Shown in pieces: positions 41,492-51,389 of a stretch of 64,000 nucleotides of DNA. A program made the translations under genes and the position numbers. Each line of letters begins with the position of its first letter. Positions within the stretch are counted from its first letter, which is position 1. The notes below the pieces were generated by a model. The model made no database searches, was not told where the DNA came from, and saw only the letters and a list, made by a program, of their open reading frames with translations. The DNA is from Nitrosomonadales bacterium (GTDB lineage Bacteria; Pseudomonadota; Gammaproteobacteria; Burkholderiales; Gallionellaceae): contig JAHFQY010000001.1 in the NCBI GenBank assembly GCA_023259065.1, positions 66,072 to 130,071 on the forward strand. The letters are read 5' to 3'.

Positions 41492-43177
41492 ATGGCGACA
41501 AGAGTGCTGCGGTATTTGCTGGGATCCAGTCGCTGGTGGTCCCTGGTCATGTTGGCCACTTTGCACCTTGCCTTGTTGGTGGGGGTGCAGTCGCTTTTGG
41601 CGAAGTCGTTGCTGTTGACGCACCTGGGCTTATTCCTGCTGTGGCAGCCACTGTGGCGGGGTGAAAGCAATTTAAGCCGGGGGAATGCAGTATTTATTCT
41701 GGCCTCTGGCATCGTGCCCGTGATCTGGCTTAACTGGTGGATGCTGGCATTCTGGGTGTCGGGCTTGTTCGCTCTGGTGGGAGGGCGGGTGCTGGTGTAT
41801 CAATCCAAGTGGCAGCGCCTGCATTACCAGCTGACGATGGTTTATCTGCTGGCGGTGCTGCTGTTCTGGATCACGCCGCACTTGTTTGATTTACCCTCTG
41901 TGGGCGAGGCGACCAGCGATCTAATGGAACTGGCCTTGCCATTGCTGTTGCTGGGCATGGCGCTGGTGCCGCACGAGCATGAGCATGTGGGCAAGGCGCA
42001 GGCTGTGGATTTTGTATATGTCATCATGTTATTTATGATGTTGATTTTGCTGGTGTTGGGCAGCCTGGTGGTGATGAGCCAGGCCAACCTGGATTATTTC
42101 GGGGCCCTGCTGCGCACCGTGTTCATCATGGCGTTGCTGCTGTTTCTGCTGGGGTGGCTGTGGAGCCCGCGCATGGGATTTTCGGGCCTGCAACCGCTTT
42201 TTTCACGTTACTTTCTCAATATTGGCACGCCGTTTGAAGAGTGGCTGGGGCAGCTTGCTGTTACTGCCCAGCAGGAGCAAGGCGCGGCTAGCTTCATGTT
42301 GCGCGCCATGGATCAGCTTGCCAAGTTGCCCTGGGTAACAGGCTTGTCCTGGGAGTGCGAAGAAGGACATGGCACGCTGGGCGTGTCATCGCCACACCGT
42401 ATTGAAATGAGCGATAACGATCTGCGCTTGACACTGTTCAGCCGCCAGTCAATAGCACCTTCAGTGCTGGTGCATATTCATCTGCTGATTCAGCTGCTCG
42501 GTCACTTCTACCAGGCCAAGCGGCGCGAACAAAGCCTGCGTGAAATGGCGCGTCTGCAAGCCGTGTATGAAACCGGCGCCAGGCTCACGCATGATTTGAA
42601 GAACATGCTGCAGTCCCTGCTGGCGCTAACCTCCATTGCCGAACACCAACCCGACCAGGCCCAGCCGGTATTGCAACAGCAATTGCCGGTGCTGACGCAG
42701 CGCATCGAGCTGACCCTGGCCAAGCTCAAGGCACCGCAACTGACAGCTGACGCAACCACTTTGACCCTGGCACGCTGGTGGGGAAATTTACGTTTGCGCC
42801 AGCAGCATCGCCAGATAGAGTGGCTGAGCTCAGGCAGTCCGGGCCAGCAGCTGGTTCCGGCAGCGCTGCTGGACAGCGTCGCGGATAACCTGATTGATAA
42901 TGCCTGCAACAAGTTGTTGCGCGAGCCGGATATCAGGATCAGCGTGATCCTGCGCGCGAATCCATTGAGCTTGTCGGTGTGCGATAGCGGCAGCGCCATT
43001 CCCGACATCGTTGCAGAGCAGTTGCTGCGCACTGTGGTGGCATCCGAAGACGGCTTGGGTGTGGGCCTGTTTCAAGCAGCACGCTGGGCAGAGCAATCCG
43101 GCTATCACATCAGCTTGCGCGAGAATGTGGACGGAGCGGTTTGTTTTGAATTGCGGCAGTCGGATGATGTGTCCTAG
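41492..43177 (+). CDS. Membrane sensor histidine kinase, orphan
   Basis: A 561-aa protein with about eight hydrophobic N-terminal helices (to about residue 230), a GAF-like middle region, and a kinase core. The probable phosphorylated histidine is in LTHDLKNMLQSL; the ATPase domain has DNLIDNACNKLL and a glycine-rich EDGLGVGLFQ. No response regulator is next to it. It lies 206 bp upstream of the cytochrome-porin gene on the same strand, which makes a link possible but unproved. Confidence 0.85.
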   Translation: MATRVLRYLLGSSRWWSLVMLATLHLALLVGVQSLLAKSLLLTHLGLFLLWQPLWRGESNLSRGNAVFILASGIVPVIWLNWWMLAFWVSGLFALVGGRVLVYQSKWQRLHYQLTMVYLLAVLLFWITPHLFDLPSVGEATSDLMELALPLLLLGMALVPHEHEHVGKAQAVDFVYVIMLFMMLILLVLGSLVVMSQANLDYFGALLRTVFIMALLLFLLGWLWSPRMGFSGLQPLFSRYFLNIGTPFEEWLGQLAVTAQQEQGAASFMLRAMDQLAKLPWVTGLSWECEEGHGTLGVSSPHRIEMSDNDLRLTLFSRQSIAPSVLVHIHLLIQLLGHFYQAKRREQSLREMARLQAVYETGARLTHDLKNMLQSLLALTSIAEHQPDQAQPVLQQQLPVLTQRIELTLAKLKAPQLTADATTLTLARWWGNLRLRQQHRQIEWLSSGSPGQQLVPAALLDSVADNLIDNACNKLLREPDIRISVILRANPLSLSVCDSGSAIPDIVAEQLLRTVVASEDGLGVGLFQAARWAEQSGYHISLRENVDGAVCFELRQSDDVS

Positions 43178-43282
43178 GCGTGTTAACCCACCCTGGCACA
43201 TCAAAAATAGCAAACTTGATAATGACATCTTGCAGTGCTGCCGAAGCCTTTGTTTATTAGGGTTCTATTATGCTTGAATTTT

Positions 43283-43311
43283 TTGACAGTCGATTTTAGC
43301 TTCTGTATGTT
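43283..43311 (+). promoter_or_regulatory. Sigma-70-type promoter for the cytochrome-porin gene
   Basis: TTGACA (43283-43288) and TATGTT (43306-43311) are separated by 17 bp, a near-consensus arrangement about 75 bp upstream of the gene. This gives the gene its own promoter, independent of the kinase. Confidence 0.65.
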
Positions 43312-43386
43312 TCGCCGCGAGTAGTCATAATCAAGAACATTGGCTGCGGGGATAATAATTAAGATTCTTAATCAGGGAGATTAATG

Positions 43387-44676
43387 ATGAAAAAAATAGT
43401 TATTGCACTGGCTGCAATATTGGTGAACGCAATATTTGCGCCGTCAGCCTCCGCGTTGCCCGTGTTCGCACGTCAAACAGGCTTTGCATGTAATCAGTGC
43501 CACTTTCAGCATTATCCCATGCTGAATGCCTTTGGACGCTCCTTCAAGGCGGGTGGCTTTACCATGATAGGCGCACAACCCAAAGTGGAAGGCGATGGCC
43601 TGTCAATGCCTGATCGTTTGAACCTTGGTGTGCTGACAACTCTGGGCATTGAAAAGGTAAGCAATGGTGGTGGATTGAGTACTGACGGAGTAACACCCGT
43701 CGATGATTCGGTGAATACTCCTGCGGGTGGCGGTGAGCTGTCCCTGTTCTTCGGTGGTCGTATCAGTGAAAACGCAGGTTTTCTTGCTGAGATGGGCACG
43801 GCCGGCACGGCTGGCGTGACTGCTGCCAAATTGCCCATGTTTTATGACATTGCAGAAGGCACTCATGCTGGTTTGGTATTCGTGACAACCGATGGCCAGG
43901 GCGCGGCGCACAGCTATGAAACGATGAATACGGGCGCGTCAGCCGTGCACAAACTAATGAACATCCCGGGCCAGGTAAATCAATATGTTCGTGCGTTTTC
44001 AGCGGCTCAATACCTGAACACTGCCACTGCGGCACAAGGTGCCTCCTTCGTGGTTAACAATGACAACTACTTTGTCAACGTGGGCAAGTATGCGATTCCA
44101 GCAGCTATGGGGGCATCAACGAAAGGCGGCAGCATGCGCATGACCTACATGCGTGCGGCAGCCATGTTTGATGTGGCCGGCTTTGATTCCGGGGTGGGTG
44201 TACAGGCATTCCGGGGTGATGACGGAGTGCTCGCAGTTGCTACTGGAACTGAGGCCACGATGGTCGACGGGCAGATGCAAGGCCAGGTAGGCACCATGCC
44301 ATTGGGTGTCTATGTTTCATATGGCGTGGCGCCCGTTGTGAACTTCACCGATGCTGTTGGAAACCACTTCAACATGGGTGGTGTCGTGGATGCCAAATCG
44401 CTGAATATTGCTGCGGAGGTGGGGGTGGTTCCTGGCATCGTAACGCTAATGGCCTCATGTCGTGCCGCGAATGACGGCAGGGTGAGTGCCGCAAATGAAA
44501 ATCTGACAGACAATGCCGTGATGGTGGGTCTGACTTACACTCTGGCCATGAATATGCAAATCAGCCTCGCATACACGGCCCAGTCTGGTACCGCATGGGA
44601 TGCGGCAAATAATGTGGGCGGTGTAGAGCCTGCCGGCAAAACAACTACTGCTCTTGCGATGATGGTGCTGTTCTAA
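43387..44676 (+). CDS. Cyc2-like fused monohaem cytochrome c/outer-membrane porin
   Basis: This protein of about 429 aa has a signal peptide (cleavage near ASA-LPV), one haem c motif CNQCH (residues 35-39) in the sequence ARQTGFACNQCH, then LNAFGRSFKAGGFT. A long beta-rich region follows, ending in LF, the usual C-terminal aromatic of outer-membrane barrels. The order (RQTG, one CXXCH, FGR-FK-GG, barrel) resembles Cyc2, the outer-membrane Fe(II) oxidase of Acidithiobacillus and Gallionellaceae. The second ATG (43387) fits the AGGGAGA spacing better than the first. Iron oxidation is inferred, and other cytochrome-porins share this layout. Confidence 0.75.
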   Translation: MKKIVIALAAILVNAIFAPSASALPVFARQTGFACNQCHFQHYPMLNAFGRSFKAGGFTMIGAQPKVEGDGLSMPDRLNLGVLTTLGIEKVSNGGGLSTDGVTPVDDSVNTPAGGGELSLFFGGRISENAGFLAEMGTAGTAGVTAAKLPMFYDIAEGTHAGLVFVTTDGQGAAHSYETMNTGASAVHKLMNIPGQVNQYVRAFSAAQYLNTATAAQGASFVVNNDNYFVNVGKYAIPAAMGASTKGGSMRMTYMRAAAMFDVAGFDSGVGVQAFRGDDGVLAVATGTEATMVDGQMQGQVGTMPLGVYVSYGVAPVVNFTDAVGNHFNMGGVVDAKSLNIAAEVGVVPGIVTLMASCRAANDGRVSAANENLTDNAVMVGLTYTLAMNMQISLAYTAQSGTAWDAANNVGGVEPAGKTTTALAMMVLF

Positions 44677-44735
44677 GGTGGTTTAATGATGTGAATTGCT
44701 GTCGCTAATAACATCCAGGCGCGCAGCAATAAAGC

Positions 44736-44771
44736 AAACAGGGGAGACTTCGGTCTCCCCTGTTTTTTTTT
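44736..44771 (+). terminator. Terminator after the cytochrome-porin gene
   Basis: AAACAGGGGAGA-cttcgg-TCTCCCCTGTTT followed by a long T-tract: a very strong Rho-independent terminator. Confidence 0.93.
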
Positions 44772-44803
44772 GTGCCTGCGGCTTTCGGGTACAATCGCGC
44801 GCC

Positions 44804-47800
44804 ATGAATTTACCTCCCGACTCCGCAACACCTGAAGCTCCTCCCGCCAATTCGCCGCAGGCGCGCCGTGCCGCGCGCATCGCGGCGGTGCAACCGATAG
44901 AGTACCCGGCCGAGCTGCCGGTGGTGTTGCGGCGCGAGGATCTGGCACAGGCCATCGCGCAGCATCAGGTGGTGATCGTGTGCGGCGAGACCGGCTCGGG
45001 CAAGACCACGCAACTGCCCAAGATTTGCCTGGCGCTGGGGCGCGGGGTGCAGGGCGTGATTGCGCATACGCAGCCGCGCCGCGTGGCGGCGCGCACGGTG
45101 GCGGCCCGCGTGGCGCACGAGCTCAAGACCGAGCTGGGCGGGCTGGTCGGTTACAAGATACGCTTCAACGACCGCGTGTCGCCCGACACTTGTATTAAAT
45201 TAATGACCGACGGCATTTTGCTGGCGGAAATCCAGAGCGACCCCAGGCTCAGGCATTACGACACCATCATCATCGACGAGGCGCACGAGCGCTCGCTCAA
45301 TATCGATTTCCTGCTCGGCTATTTCAAGCAGCTGTTGCCCAGGCGGCCCGATCTCAAGCTCATCATCACCTCGGCCACGCTGGATGCGGAGCGCTTCTCC
45401 AAACACTTTTCCGGCGCGCCGGTGCTGCAGGTATCCGGCCGCAGCTATCCGGTGGAGGTGCGCTACCGCCCGCCGCAGGTGAACGAGGAGGGCGAGGTGC
45501 AGGATGTGCCACAGGCGGTATGCACTGCACTGGACGAACTCTCCGTGGGCGGTTTGCGCGGCGATGTGCTGGTGTTTTTGCCGGGCGAGCGCGAGATACG
45601 CGACACGGCGGAAGCGCTGCGCAAGCACCACCTCCCTCAGAGGAAACAGGGAGGTGTGGAAATCCTGCCGCTGTTTTCACGCCTCTCCGCGGCCGAGCAG
45701 GACCGCGTATTCAAGCCCGCAGGCGGCACGCGCCGCGTGGTGCTGGCCACCAACGTGGCGGAGACTTCGCTCACCGTGCCCAATATCGGCTACGTGATTG
45801 ACTGCGGTACGGCGCGCATCAACCGTTACAGCATCCGCCAGAAAGTGGAGCAGCTGCGCGTGGAAAAAATTTCACGCGCTGCGGCCAACCAGCGCGCCGG
45901 CCGTTGCGGACGCGTGATGAGTGGCATCTGCGTGCGCCTGTACGACGAGGCGGACTTTATCGCACGCGCCGAATACACCGATGCGGAAATCTTCCGCGTG
46001 TCGCTGGCCACCGTCATCCTGCGCATGAGCGCCCTGCGCCTGGGCGAGGTGGAGAAATTCCCCTTTATCGAGCCGCCGGGTTCACGCTCGATTGCGGATG
46101 GTTACCAGTTGCTGGGTGAGCTGGGCGCGATTGACGCGGAACGCCAGCTTACCCCCTTGGGGCGCGAGCTGGCCCGCCTGCCGCTGGACCCCAAGATTGC
46201 GCGCCTGCTGCTGGCCGGGCGCCAGTATCAGTGCCTGCAGGAAATCCTCATTATCGCCAGCGCGCTGTCGCTGCAAGACCCGCGCGACCGCCCTGCGGAG
46301 CGGCGCGAGGCGGCGGATAACGCACACCAGCGCTTCAACGACGAGCGCTCGGATTTTCTCGCCTACATCAAATTGTGGGCGTGGTTTCAGGAAGCCTTGC
46401 GCCACAAGAAAACCAACCGCCTGTGGGCGAACGAGTGCCGCGAGAAATTCCTTTCGCCCATGCGCCTGCGCGAATGGCATGAGCTGTACCAGCAGCTGCA
46501 TGCGCAGGTGGTGGAAATGGGCATGCGCCTGAACGAGCAGCCAGCCAGCTACGAGCAGGTGCACAAGGCCTTGCTCACCGGCCTGCTCGGCAACATCGGC
46601 TGCAAGGGTGTGGAGCGCGAGCCGTATTATCTGGGGCCGCGCGAGATCAAGTTTTTCATCGCGCCGAATTCGGTGCTGGCGAAGAAGGGGACGAAATGGG
46701 TGGTCGCCGCCGAGATCGTGGAGACTACCAAGCTGTATGCGCGTTGCGTTGCGCGCATCGAGCCGGAGTGGCTGGAGGAAGTGGGCGCCCATATGATCAA
46801 GCGCACCTACTACGATCCGCACTGGGAAAAGAAGGCGGCGCAGGTGGCGGCGTTCGAGCGCAGCACCCTGTACGGCCTGCTGATCAACCCGAAGAAGCGG
46901 GTGAACTACGGGCCGATGAATGTGGCCGAGTCGCGCGCGGTGTTTATCCGCCAGGCGCTGGTCGAGGGCGAGTTCAACACCATGGCGCCGTTCTTCGCGC
47001 ACAACCAGAAATTGATCCGCGACATCGAGGCGCTGGAGCACAAGTCGCGCCGCCCCGATGTGCTGGTGGATGACGAGCTGATCTTCGCCTTTTACGACAG
47101 CCGCATCGCTGCACATATTCACAACGGTGCGGCATTCGAGGCATGGCGCAAGGAGGCGGAGCGCGACAAGCCGAAGCTGCTGTACCTGCAGCGCGACGAT
47201 TTGATGCGCCACGAGGCGGCTGGCATCACCACCGACCAGTTTCCGCCACAGCTGGTGATGAACAACGTGAGCTATGCGCTGGCCTACAATTTTTCTCCCG
47301 GCAAGAGTGACGATGGCGTCACGCTCTCCGTGCCGCTTGCGCTGATCAACCAGGTGTCGGCGGCACGCTGCGAATACCTGGTGCCGGGTGTGCTGGTGGA
47401 GAAAGTGGTGCAGCTGCTGAAAACCCTGCCACAGAAAATACGCCGCAACCTGGTGCCGGTGCCGGAGTTCGCGGCAACTTTCTGCAGCGAGGCCGGGCCC
47501 TCCGACACCGGCTTGCTGCTGGCGCTGGCGCGTTACATCCGCAGCAAGAAGCAGCTCGATGTGCCGCTGGATGCCTTCCGCATCGAACAGCTGCCGCAAC
47601 ACCTGCTGATGAATTTTGCGGTGGTGGATGAGCACGGGCGTCAGCTGCGCATGTCGCGCAACTTTGGGCAGCTGCGTGCGGAGCTGGCGCCGAAGCAGGC
47701 CGCGGTTGCCATTGCCGCGCCAGCAACTGCCGCGCCCGGAGCCGCGCCGCTTGCGGCAAGCGCGCGCTTTAGCGAATGGAATTTTGGCGAGTTCAAGACT

Positions 47801-48613
47801 ACCACCGAGATTGTCCGCGCCGGCCAAACCATCACCCTGTTCAATGCGCTGGTGGATGACAGTGACGCCGTGGTGCTGCGCGCCTACGACACGCGCGAGG
47901 AGGCGCAAGCCGCACACAGGCTGGGCCTGCGCCGCTTGTTCATGCTGGCGCTGAAGGAGCAGGTGAAATTCCTGGAGAAGAACCTGTTCTCCAGCAAGGA
48001 ATACGGGCAGACCATGACCATGCAGTTCCTGCCCTTCGGCAGCGCGCAGGATTTGCAGCGGCAGATTTTTGCCGTCACCTTTGACCGCTGCTGCCTGGGC
48101 GACCCGCTGCCTGGCAACGACAAGGAATTCGCCACGCGCTGCAAGGAGGCGAAGAGCCGGCTGAACCTGGTGGCGCAGGAAATTGCGCGCCTGCTCAGCA
48201 CCATCCTGCAGGAATATCACACCCTGCAAAAAGCGCTGCCCGCATTCAAGGCGCATGGTGCGGCTGTGCAAGACATACGCGCGCAGTGCGAATGGATGCT
48301 GCACAGGGAGTTTGTCGGGCGCACGCCGTATGAGCGCCTGCAGCACATGCCGCGCTACCTCAAGGGCATCAACATGCGCCTGGAAAAACTGCGCGCCGAC
48401 CCCGCGCGCGATGCGCGCCAGTATGCGCAAATGGCCGCGCTGCAACAGGCATGGCAGCGCAAGCTGACAGCACAGCAGGGCAATGTGGATGGCAAGGTGG
48501 AGGAGTTCGGCTGGCTGCTGCAGGAACTGCGCGTGTCGCTGTTTGCGCAGGAGCTGAAGACGCCGGTGATCGTGTCGGTAAAGCGCTTGCAGAAGATGTG
48601 GGAAGGACTATAA
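44804..48613 (+). CDS. hrpA: ATP-dependent RNA helicase HrpA
   Basis: This 1269-aa DEAH-box helicase has Walker A GETGSGKTTQ, the DEAH motif IIDEAHERSLN, SATLDAERFS, and motif VI QRAGRCGR. HA2/OB-fold and HrpA C-terminal domains follow. The ATG at 44804 lies after the upstream terminator; the ORF-track start would read through it. HrpA rescues stalled ribosomes in E. coli. After EALRKH there is a short insert LPQRKQGG, encoded by a palindrome (45629-45656), where relatives go directly to the EILPL motif. Confidence 0.95.
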   Translation: MNLPPDSATPEAPPANSPQARRAARIAAVQPIEYPAELPVVLRREDLAQAIAQHQVVIVCGETGSGKTTQLPKICLALGRGVQGVIAHTQPRRVAARTVAARVAHELKTELGGLVGYKIRFNDRVSPDTCIKLMTDGILLAEIQSDPRLRHYDTIIIDEAHERSLNIDFLLGYFKQLLPRRPDLKLIITSATLDAERFSKHFSGAPVLQVSGRSYPVEVRYRPPQVNEEGEVQDVPQAVCTALDELSVGGLRGDVLVFLPGEREIRDTAEALRKHHLPQRKQGGVEILPLFSRLSAAEQDRVFKPAGGTRRVVLATNVAETSLTVPNIGYVIDCGTARINRYSIRQKVEQLRVEKISRAAANQRAGRCGRVMSGICVRLYDEADFIARAEYTDAEIFRVSLATVILRMSALRLGEVEKFPFIEPPGSRSIADGYQLLGELGAIDAERQLTPLGRELARLPLDPKIARLLLAGRQYQCLQEILIIASALSLQDPRDRPAERREAADNAHQRFNDERSDFLAYIKLWAWFQEALRHKKTNRLWANECREKFLSPMRLREWHELYQQLHAQVVEMGMRLNEQPASYEQVHKALLTGLLGNIGCKGVEREPYYLGPREIKFFIAPNSVLAKKGTKWVVAAEIVETTKLYARCVARIEPEWLEEVGAHMIKRTYYDPHWEKKAAQVAAFERSTLYGLLINPKKRVNYGPMNVAESRAVFIRQALVEGEFNTMAPFFAHNQKLIRDIEALEHKSRRPDVLVDDELIFAFYDSRIAAHIHNGAAFEAWRKEAERDKPKLLYLQRDDLMRHEAAGITTDQFPPQLVMNNVSYALAYNFSPGKSDDGVTLSVPLALINQVSAARCEYLVPGVLVEKVVQLLKTLPQKIRRNLVPVPEFAATFCSEAGPSDTGLLLALARYIRSKKQLDVPLDAFRIEQLPQHLLMNFAVVDEHGRQLRMSRNFGQLRAELAPKQAAVAIAAPATAAPGAAPLAASARFSEWNFGEFKTTTEIVRAGQTITLFNALVDDSDAVVLRAYDTREEAQAAHRLGLRRLFMLALKEQVKFLEKNLFSSKEYGQTMTMQFLPFGSAQDLQRQIFAVTFDRCCLGDPLPGNDKEFATRCKEAKSRLNLVAQEIARLLSTILQEYHTLQKALPAFKAHGAAVQDIRAQCEWMLHREFVGRTPYERLQHMPRYLKGINMRLEKLRADPARDARQYAQMAALQQAWQRKLTAQQGNVDGKVEEFGWLLQELRVSLFAQELKTPVIVSVKRLQKMWEGL
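45629..45656. repeat. Short palindrome inserted in frame within hrpA
   Basis: CACCTCCCT (45629-45637) and AGGGAGGTG (45648-45656) flank a 10-nt loop. It encodes residues absent from typical HrpA proteins. Confidence 0.6.
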
Positions 48614-48707
48614 ACAGGACTGAGGATCGAGGACTGAGGACTGAGTTCAGGGTGCGGGTTGCTCAGCACTCAGTCCTCAGCACTCAGTCCTCAGCACTCA
48701 GTCCTGT
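48614..48707. repeat. GGACTGA heptad-repeat palindrome downstream of hrpA
   Basis: Repeated GGACTGA units at 48614-48645 are followed after a short spacer by the inverse units CTCAGCACTCAGTCC, ending in CAGTCCTGT. The outer ends ACAGGACTGAG and CTCAGTCCTGT are exact complements. The array starts at the base after the hrpA stop codon. A relative lies at 51036-51107. Confidence 0.8.
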
Positions 48708-48760
48708 ATTGAATCTGAGGTATATAATCCCCTCAACCATCAACACGAGTGAGAACGAGC

Positions 48761-51031
48761 ATGGACAAGCAATTACGCGAAGCCGCGCTGCAGTACCACC
48801 GCCTGAGCCCGGCAGGAAAAATCTCCGTGGTGTCCAGCAAGCCGATACAGACCCAGCGCGACCTGGCACTGGCCTATTCTCCCGGCGTCGCCGCAGCGTG
48901 CGATGCCATCGTGGAAAATCCTGCCGAAGCGCTTAATCTCACCGCACGCGGCAACCTGGTGGCAGTCATCACCAATGGCACGGCGGTGCTGGGGCTGGGC
49001 GCGATAGGTCCGCTGGCGGCCAAGCCGGTGATGGAGGGCAAGGGCGTGCTGTTCAAGAAATTTGCCGGCATCGACGTGTTTGACCTGGAGATAGACGAGC
49101 GCGATCCGGACAGGCTGGTGGACATCATCGCCGCACTGGAACCCACCTTCGGCGGCATCAATCTGGAAGACATCAAGGCCCCCGAGTGTTTCTACATCGA
49201 GCGCAAGCTGCGCGAGCGCATGCACATCCCGGTGTTTCACGACGATCAGCACGGCACCGCGATCATCGTGGGCGCGGCGCTGCTCAACGGCCTCAAGGTG
49301 GTGGGCAAAGAAATCGGACAGGTCAAGCTGGTGGTGTCGGGCGCGGGCGCTGCGGCGCTGGCCTGTCTGGACATGCTGGTAAGCCTGGGTGTGTGCATGG
49401 AAAACATCGTGGTTACCGACATCAAGGGCGTGGTGTACCAAGGCCGCAGCGAAGAGATGGACGACAACAAGGCGCGCTATGCCGTGAATACCAGCGCGCG
49501 CACGCTGGCTGAAGTGATCGCGGGCGCCGACGTGTTTCTGGGCTTGTCGGCTGGCGGGGTATTGAAACCGGAGATGGTGAGGTTGATGGCAAAGCAACCG
49601 CTGATCTTTGCCCTGGCCAATCCGGAGCCGGAGATTTTGCCGGCGCATGCCAGGGCCGAGCGCCCCGATGCGATTCTGGCCACCGGTCGTTCCGACTTTC
49701 CCAATCAGGTAAACAATGCCCTGTGCTTCCCCTACATGTTTCGCGGTGCGCTGGACGTGGGGGCGACCACCATCAATGAAGAAATGAAGCGCGCCGCTGT
49801 CTACGCGATTGCGGCGCTGGCAGAAGCCGAGCGCTATGATGCGGTCAGCACTGCCTACGGTGAGGGCAGTCCCGGCTTTGGCCCGGATTACCTGATTCCG
49901 CGGCCATTTGATCCGCGCCTGATCACCCTGATCGCGCCTGCCGTGGCGCAGGCGGCGATGGACAGCGGCGTTGCCACGCGGCCGATAGCCGACATGGCCG
50001 CGTATCGCGAGCACATTTCAAACTTCGTCAACCACTCCGGCCTGCTGATGAAACCGGTGTTTGATGTGGCGAAAAAATTCCCCAAGCGCCTGGTGTATGC
50101 CGAGGGTGAGGACGAGCGCGTGTTGCATGCCGTGCAAACGGTGGTGGATGACGGGCTGGCCTTTCCCATTTTGATCGGCCGTCCTGCCGTGGTGGAGAAG
50201 CGCATCGCAAAGCTGGGCTTGCGCATCCGGGCCGGTGAGCATTTCGAGCTGGTCAACCCGGAAGACGACCAGCGCTACCGCGAATACTGGGTGGAGTACC
50301 ACCGCATGATGCAGCGTCACGGGGTGACGCAGGAATACGCCAAACGCGAGATGCGGCGCAGCACCACGCTGATCGGGGCGATGCTGATGCGCATGGGCGC
50401 GGCAGATGCCATGATCTGTGGCACTTTTTCGCAGCCGCGCGAGCATCTGCGCTATGTCAGCGACGTCATCGGCCTGCGCCCGGGGGCCAGCGTGTTCGCC
50501 GCGCTGAATATATTGCTGCTGCCCAACCGCACCCTGTTCATCTGCGACACCCATGTCAACCTGGACCCGAGTGCCGAGCAGGTGGCCGAGATGACCCTGC
50601 TGGCGGCGGAGGAGGTCAGGCGTTTCGGCATAGTGCCGAAAGTTGCCCTGCTGTCGCACTCCAGCTTTGGCAGTGTGGACGACGCCTCCGCGCGCAAGAT
50701 GGCGCGTGCACGCGAGCTGCTGGAGCAAACCGCTCCGGAACTGGAGGTGGAAGGCGAAATGCACGGGGACGCGGCCATCTCCGAGCAATTGCGCCTGCTG
50801 GCATTTCCCAACTCCCGCCTGAAGAGCGAGGCCAATCTGCTGATCATGCCCAACCTGGATGCGGCGAATATTTCCTTCAACCTGCTCAAGATGATCGCGG
50901 GGGAGGGTATAACCATAGGCCCGGTGTTGCTGGGTGCGGCGAGGTCGGTGCATATAATGACTTCTACCGCAACAGTGCGGCGTATTGTTAATATGAGCGC
51001 GCTGGCAGTGGCTGGGGTGAAGACGCATTAA
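48761..51031 (+). CDS. maeB: NADP-dependent malic enzyme with phosphotransacetylase-like domain
   Basis: MaeB (756 aa) decarboxylates malate to pyruvate with NADP. The malic domain (about residues 1-160) has [11 protein letters not shown], the NAD-binding domain contains [19 protein letters not shown] and [13 protein letters not shown], and from about residue 430 there is a phosphotransacetylase-like regulatory domain ([15 protein letters not shown]). I use the ATG at 48761; a TATAAT lies about 38 bp upstream. The gene is flanked on both sides by GGACTGA palindromes. Confidence 0.96.
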   Translation: MDKQLREAALQYHRLSPAGKISVVSSKPIQTQRDLALAYSPGVAAACDAIVENPAEALNLTARGNLVAVITNGTAVLGLGAIGPLAAKPVMEGKGVLFKKFAGIDVFDLEIDERDPDRLVDIIAALEPTFGGINLEDIKAPECFYIERKLRERMHIPVFHDDQHGTAIIVGAALLNGLKVVGKEIGQVKLVVSGAGAAALACLDMLVSLGVCMENIVVTDIKGVVYQGRSEEMDDNKARYAVNTSARTLAEVIAGADVFLGLSAGGVLKPEMVRLMAKQPLIFALANPEPEILPAHARAERPDAILATGRSDFPNQVNNALCFPYMFRGALDVGATTINEEMKRAAVYAIAALAEAERYDAVSTAYGEGSPGFGPDYLIPRPFDPRLITLIAPAVAQAAMDSGVATRPIADMAAYREHISNFVNHSGLLMKPVFDVAKKFPKRLVYAEGEDERVLHAVQTVVDDGLAFPILIGRPAVVEKRIAKLGLRIRAGEHFELVNPEDDQRYREYWVEYHRMMQRHGVTQEYAKREMRRSTTLIGAMLMRMGAADAMICGTFSQPREHLRYVSDVIGLRPGASVFAALNILLLPNRTLFICDTHVNLDPSAEQVAEMTLLAAEEVRRFGIVPKVALLSHSSFGSVDDASARKMARARELLEQTAPELEVEGEMHGDAAISEQLRLLAFPNSRLKSEANLLIMPNLDAANISFNLLKMIAGEGITIGPVLLGAARSVHIMTSTATVRRIVNMSALAVAGVKTH

Positions 51032-51035
51032 ATTA

Positions 51036-51107
51036 ACAGGACTGAGGACTGAGAGTTGAGGACTGAGTAATGAGCACTCAGTCCTGAGTCCTCAGCACTC
51101 AGCCCTG
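51036..51107. repeat. GGACTGA heptad-repeat palindrome downstream of maeB
   Basis: ACAGGACTGAGGACTGAG is followed by inverse units (CACTCAGTCCTGAGTCCTC) ending CAGCCCTG. It is the same family as 48614-48707, starting 4 bp after the maeB stop. Confidence 0.8.
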
Positions 51108-51123
51108 ACTAGAGGAGGAGATC

Positions 51124-51375
51124 ATGCCGGACACATTGAACAAGCAGGAAGTCGCCATGTTGCGCAGTGAACTGGAAATGATGATGAACGAGCGCAACAG
51201 CCTGCTGAAGGTGGTGGGGGCCGCCGCCGTGCTGATGGCGAACACCGACGGGCGCGCCCTGCCGGCCGAGGCGGCAGAGGCCGCCGAAATGCTGTCGACG
51301 CTGGTGAACAAGCTGCCCGAAGAAACATTGCGCGAGGCGCTGGTGAGTGTGCATGCCGAAGTGGGAATAGGATAA
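51124..51375 (+). CDS. Small helical protein of unknown function
   Basis: An 83-aa protein behind a strong AGGAGGAG Shine-Dalgarno. The N-terminal half is a likely coiled coil (MLRSELEMMMNERNSLLKVV), followed by a hydrophobic AAAVLMAN patch and an Ala/Glu-rich helix. I recognise no family. It ends 14 bp before the patatin gene and is probably co-transcribed with patatin-birA-coaX-SPOR. Confidence 0.75.
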   Translation: MPDTLNKQEVAMLRSELEMMMNERNSLLKVVGAAAVLMANTDGRALPAEAAEAAEMLSTLVNKLPEETLREALVSVHAEVGIG

Positions 51376-51389
51376 CAGTAACTTTTTGA

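Noticed and set aside
44696-44803. Extended N-terminus of HrpA given in the ORF track
   Set aside because: The extension would be translated through the strong terminator at 44736-44771 and has no Shine-Dalgarno; the ATG at 44804 fits the family start.
46082-48445. 787-aa minus-strand ORF opposite hrpA
   Set aside because: Its composition is rich in His, Gln, Leu and Arg, typical of an antisense shadow in GC-rich coding DNA, and hrpA on the plus strand is certain.
48614-51107. CRISPR array from the repeated GGACTGA units
   Set aside because: The repeat unit is only 7 nt, spacers are absent, units are arranged in inverted halves and no cas gene is near.
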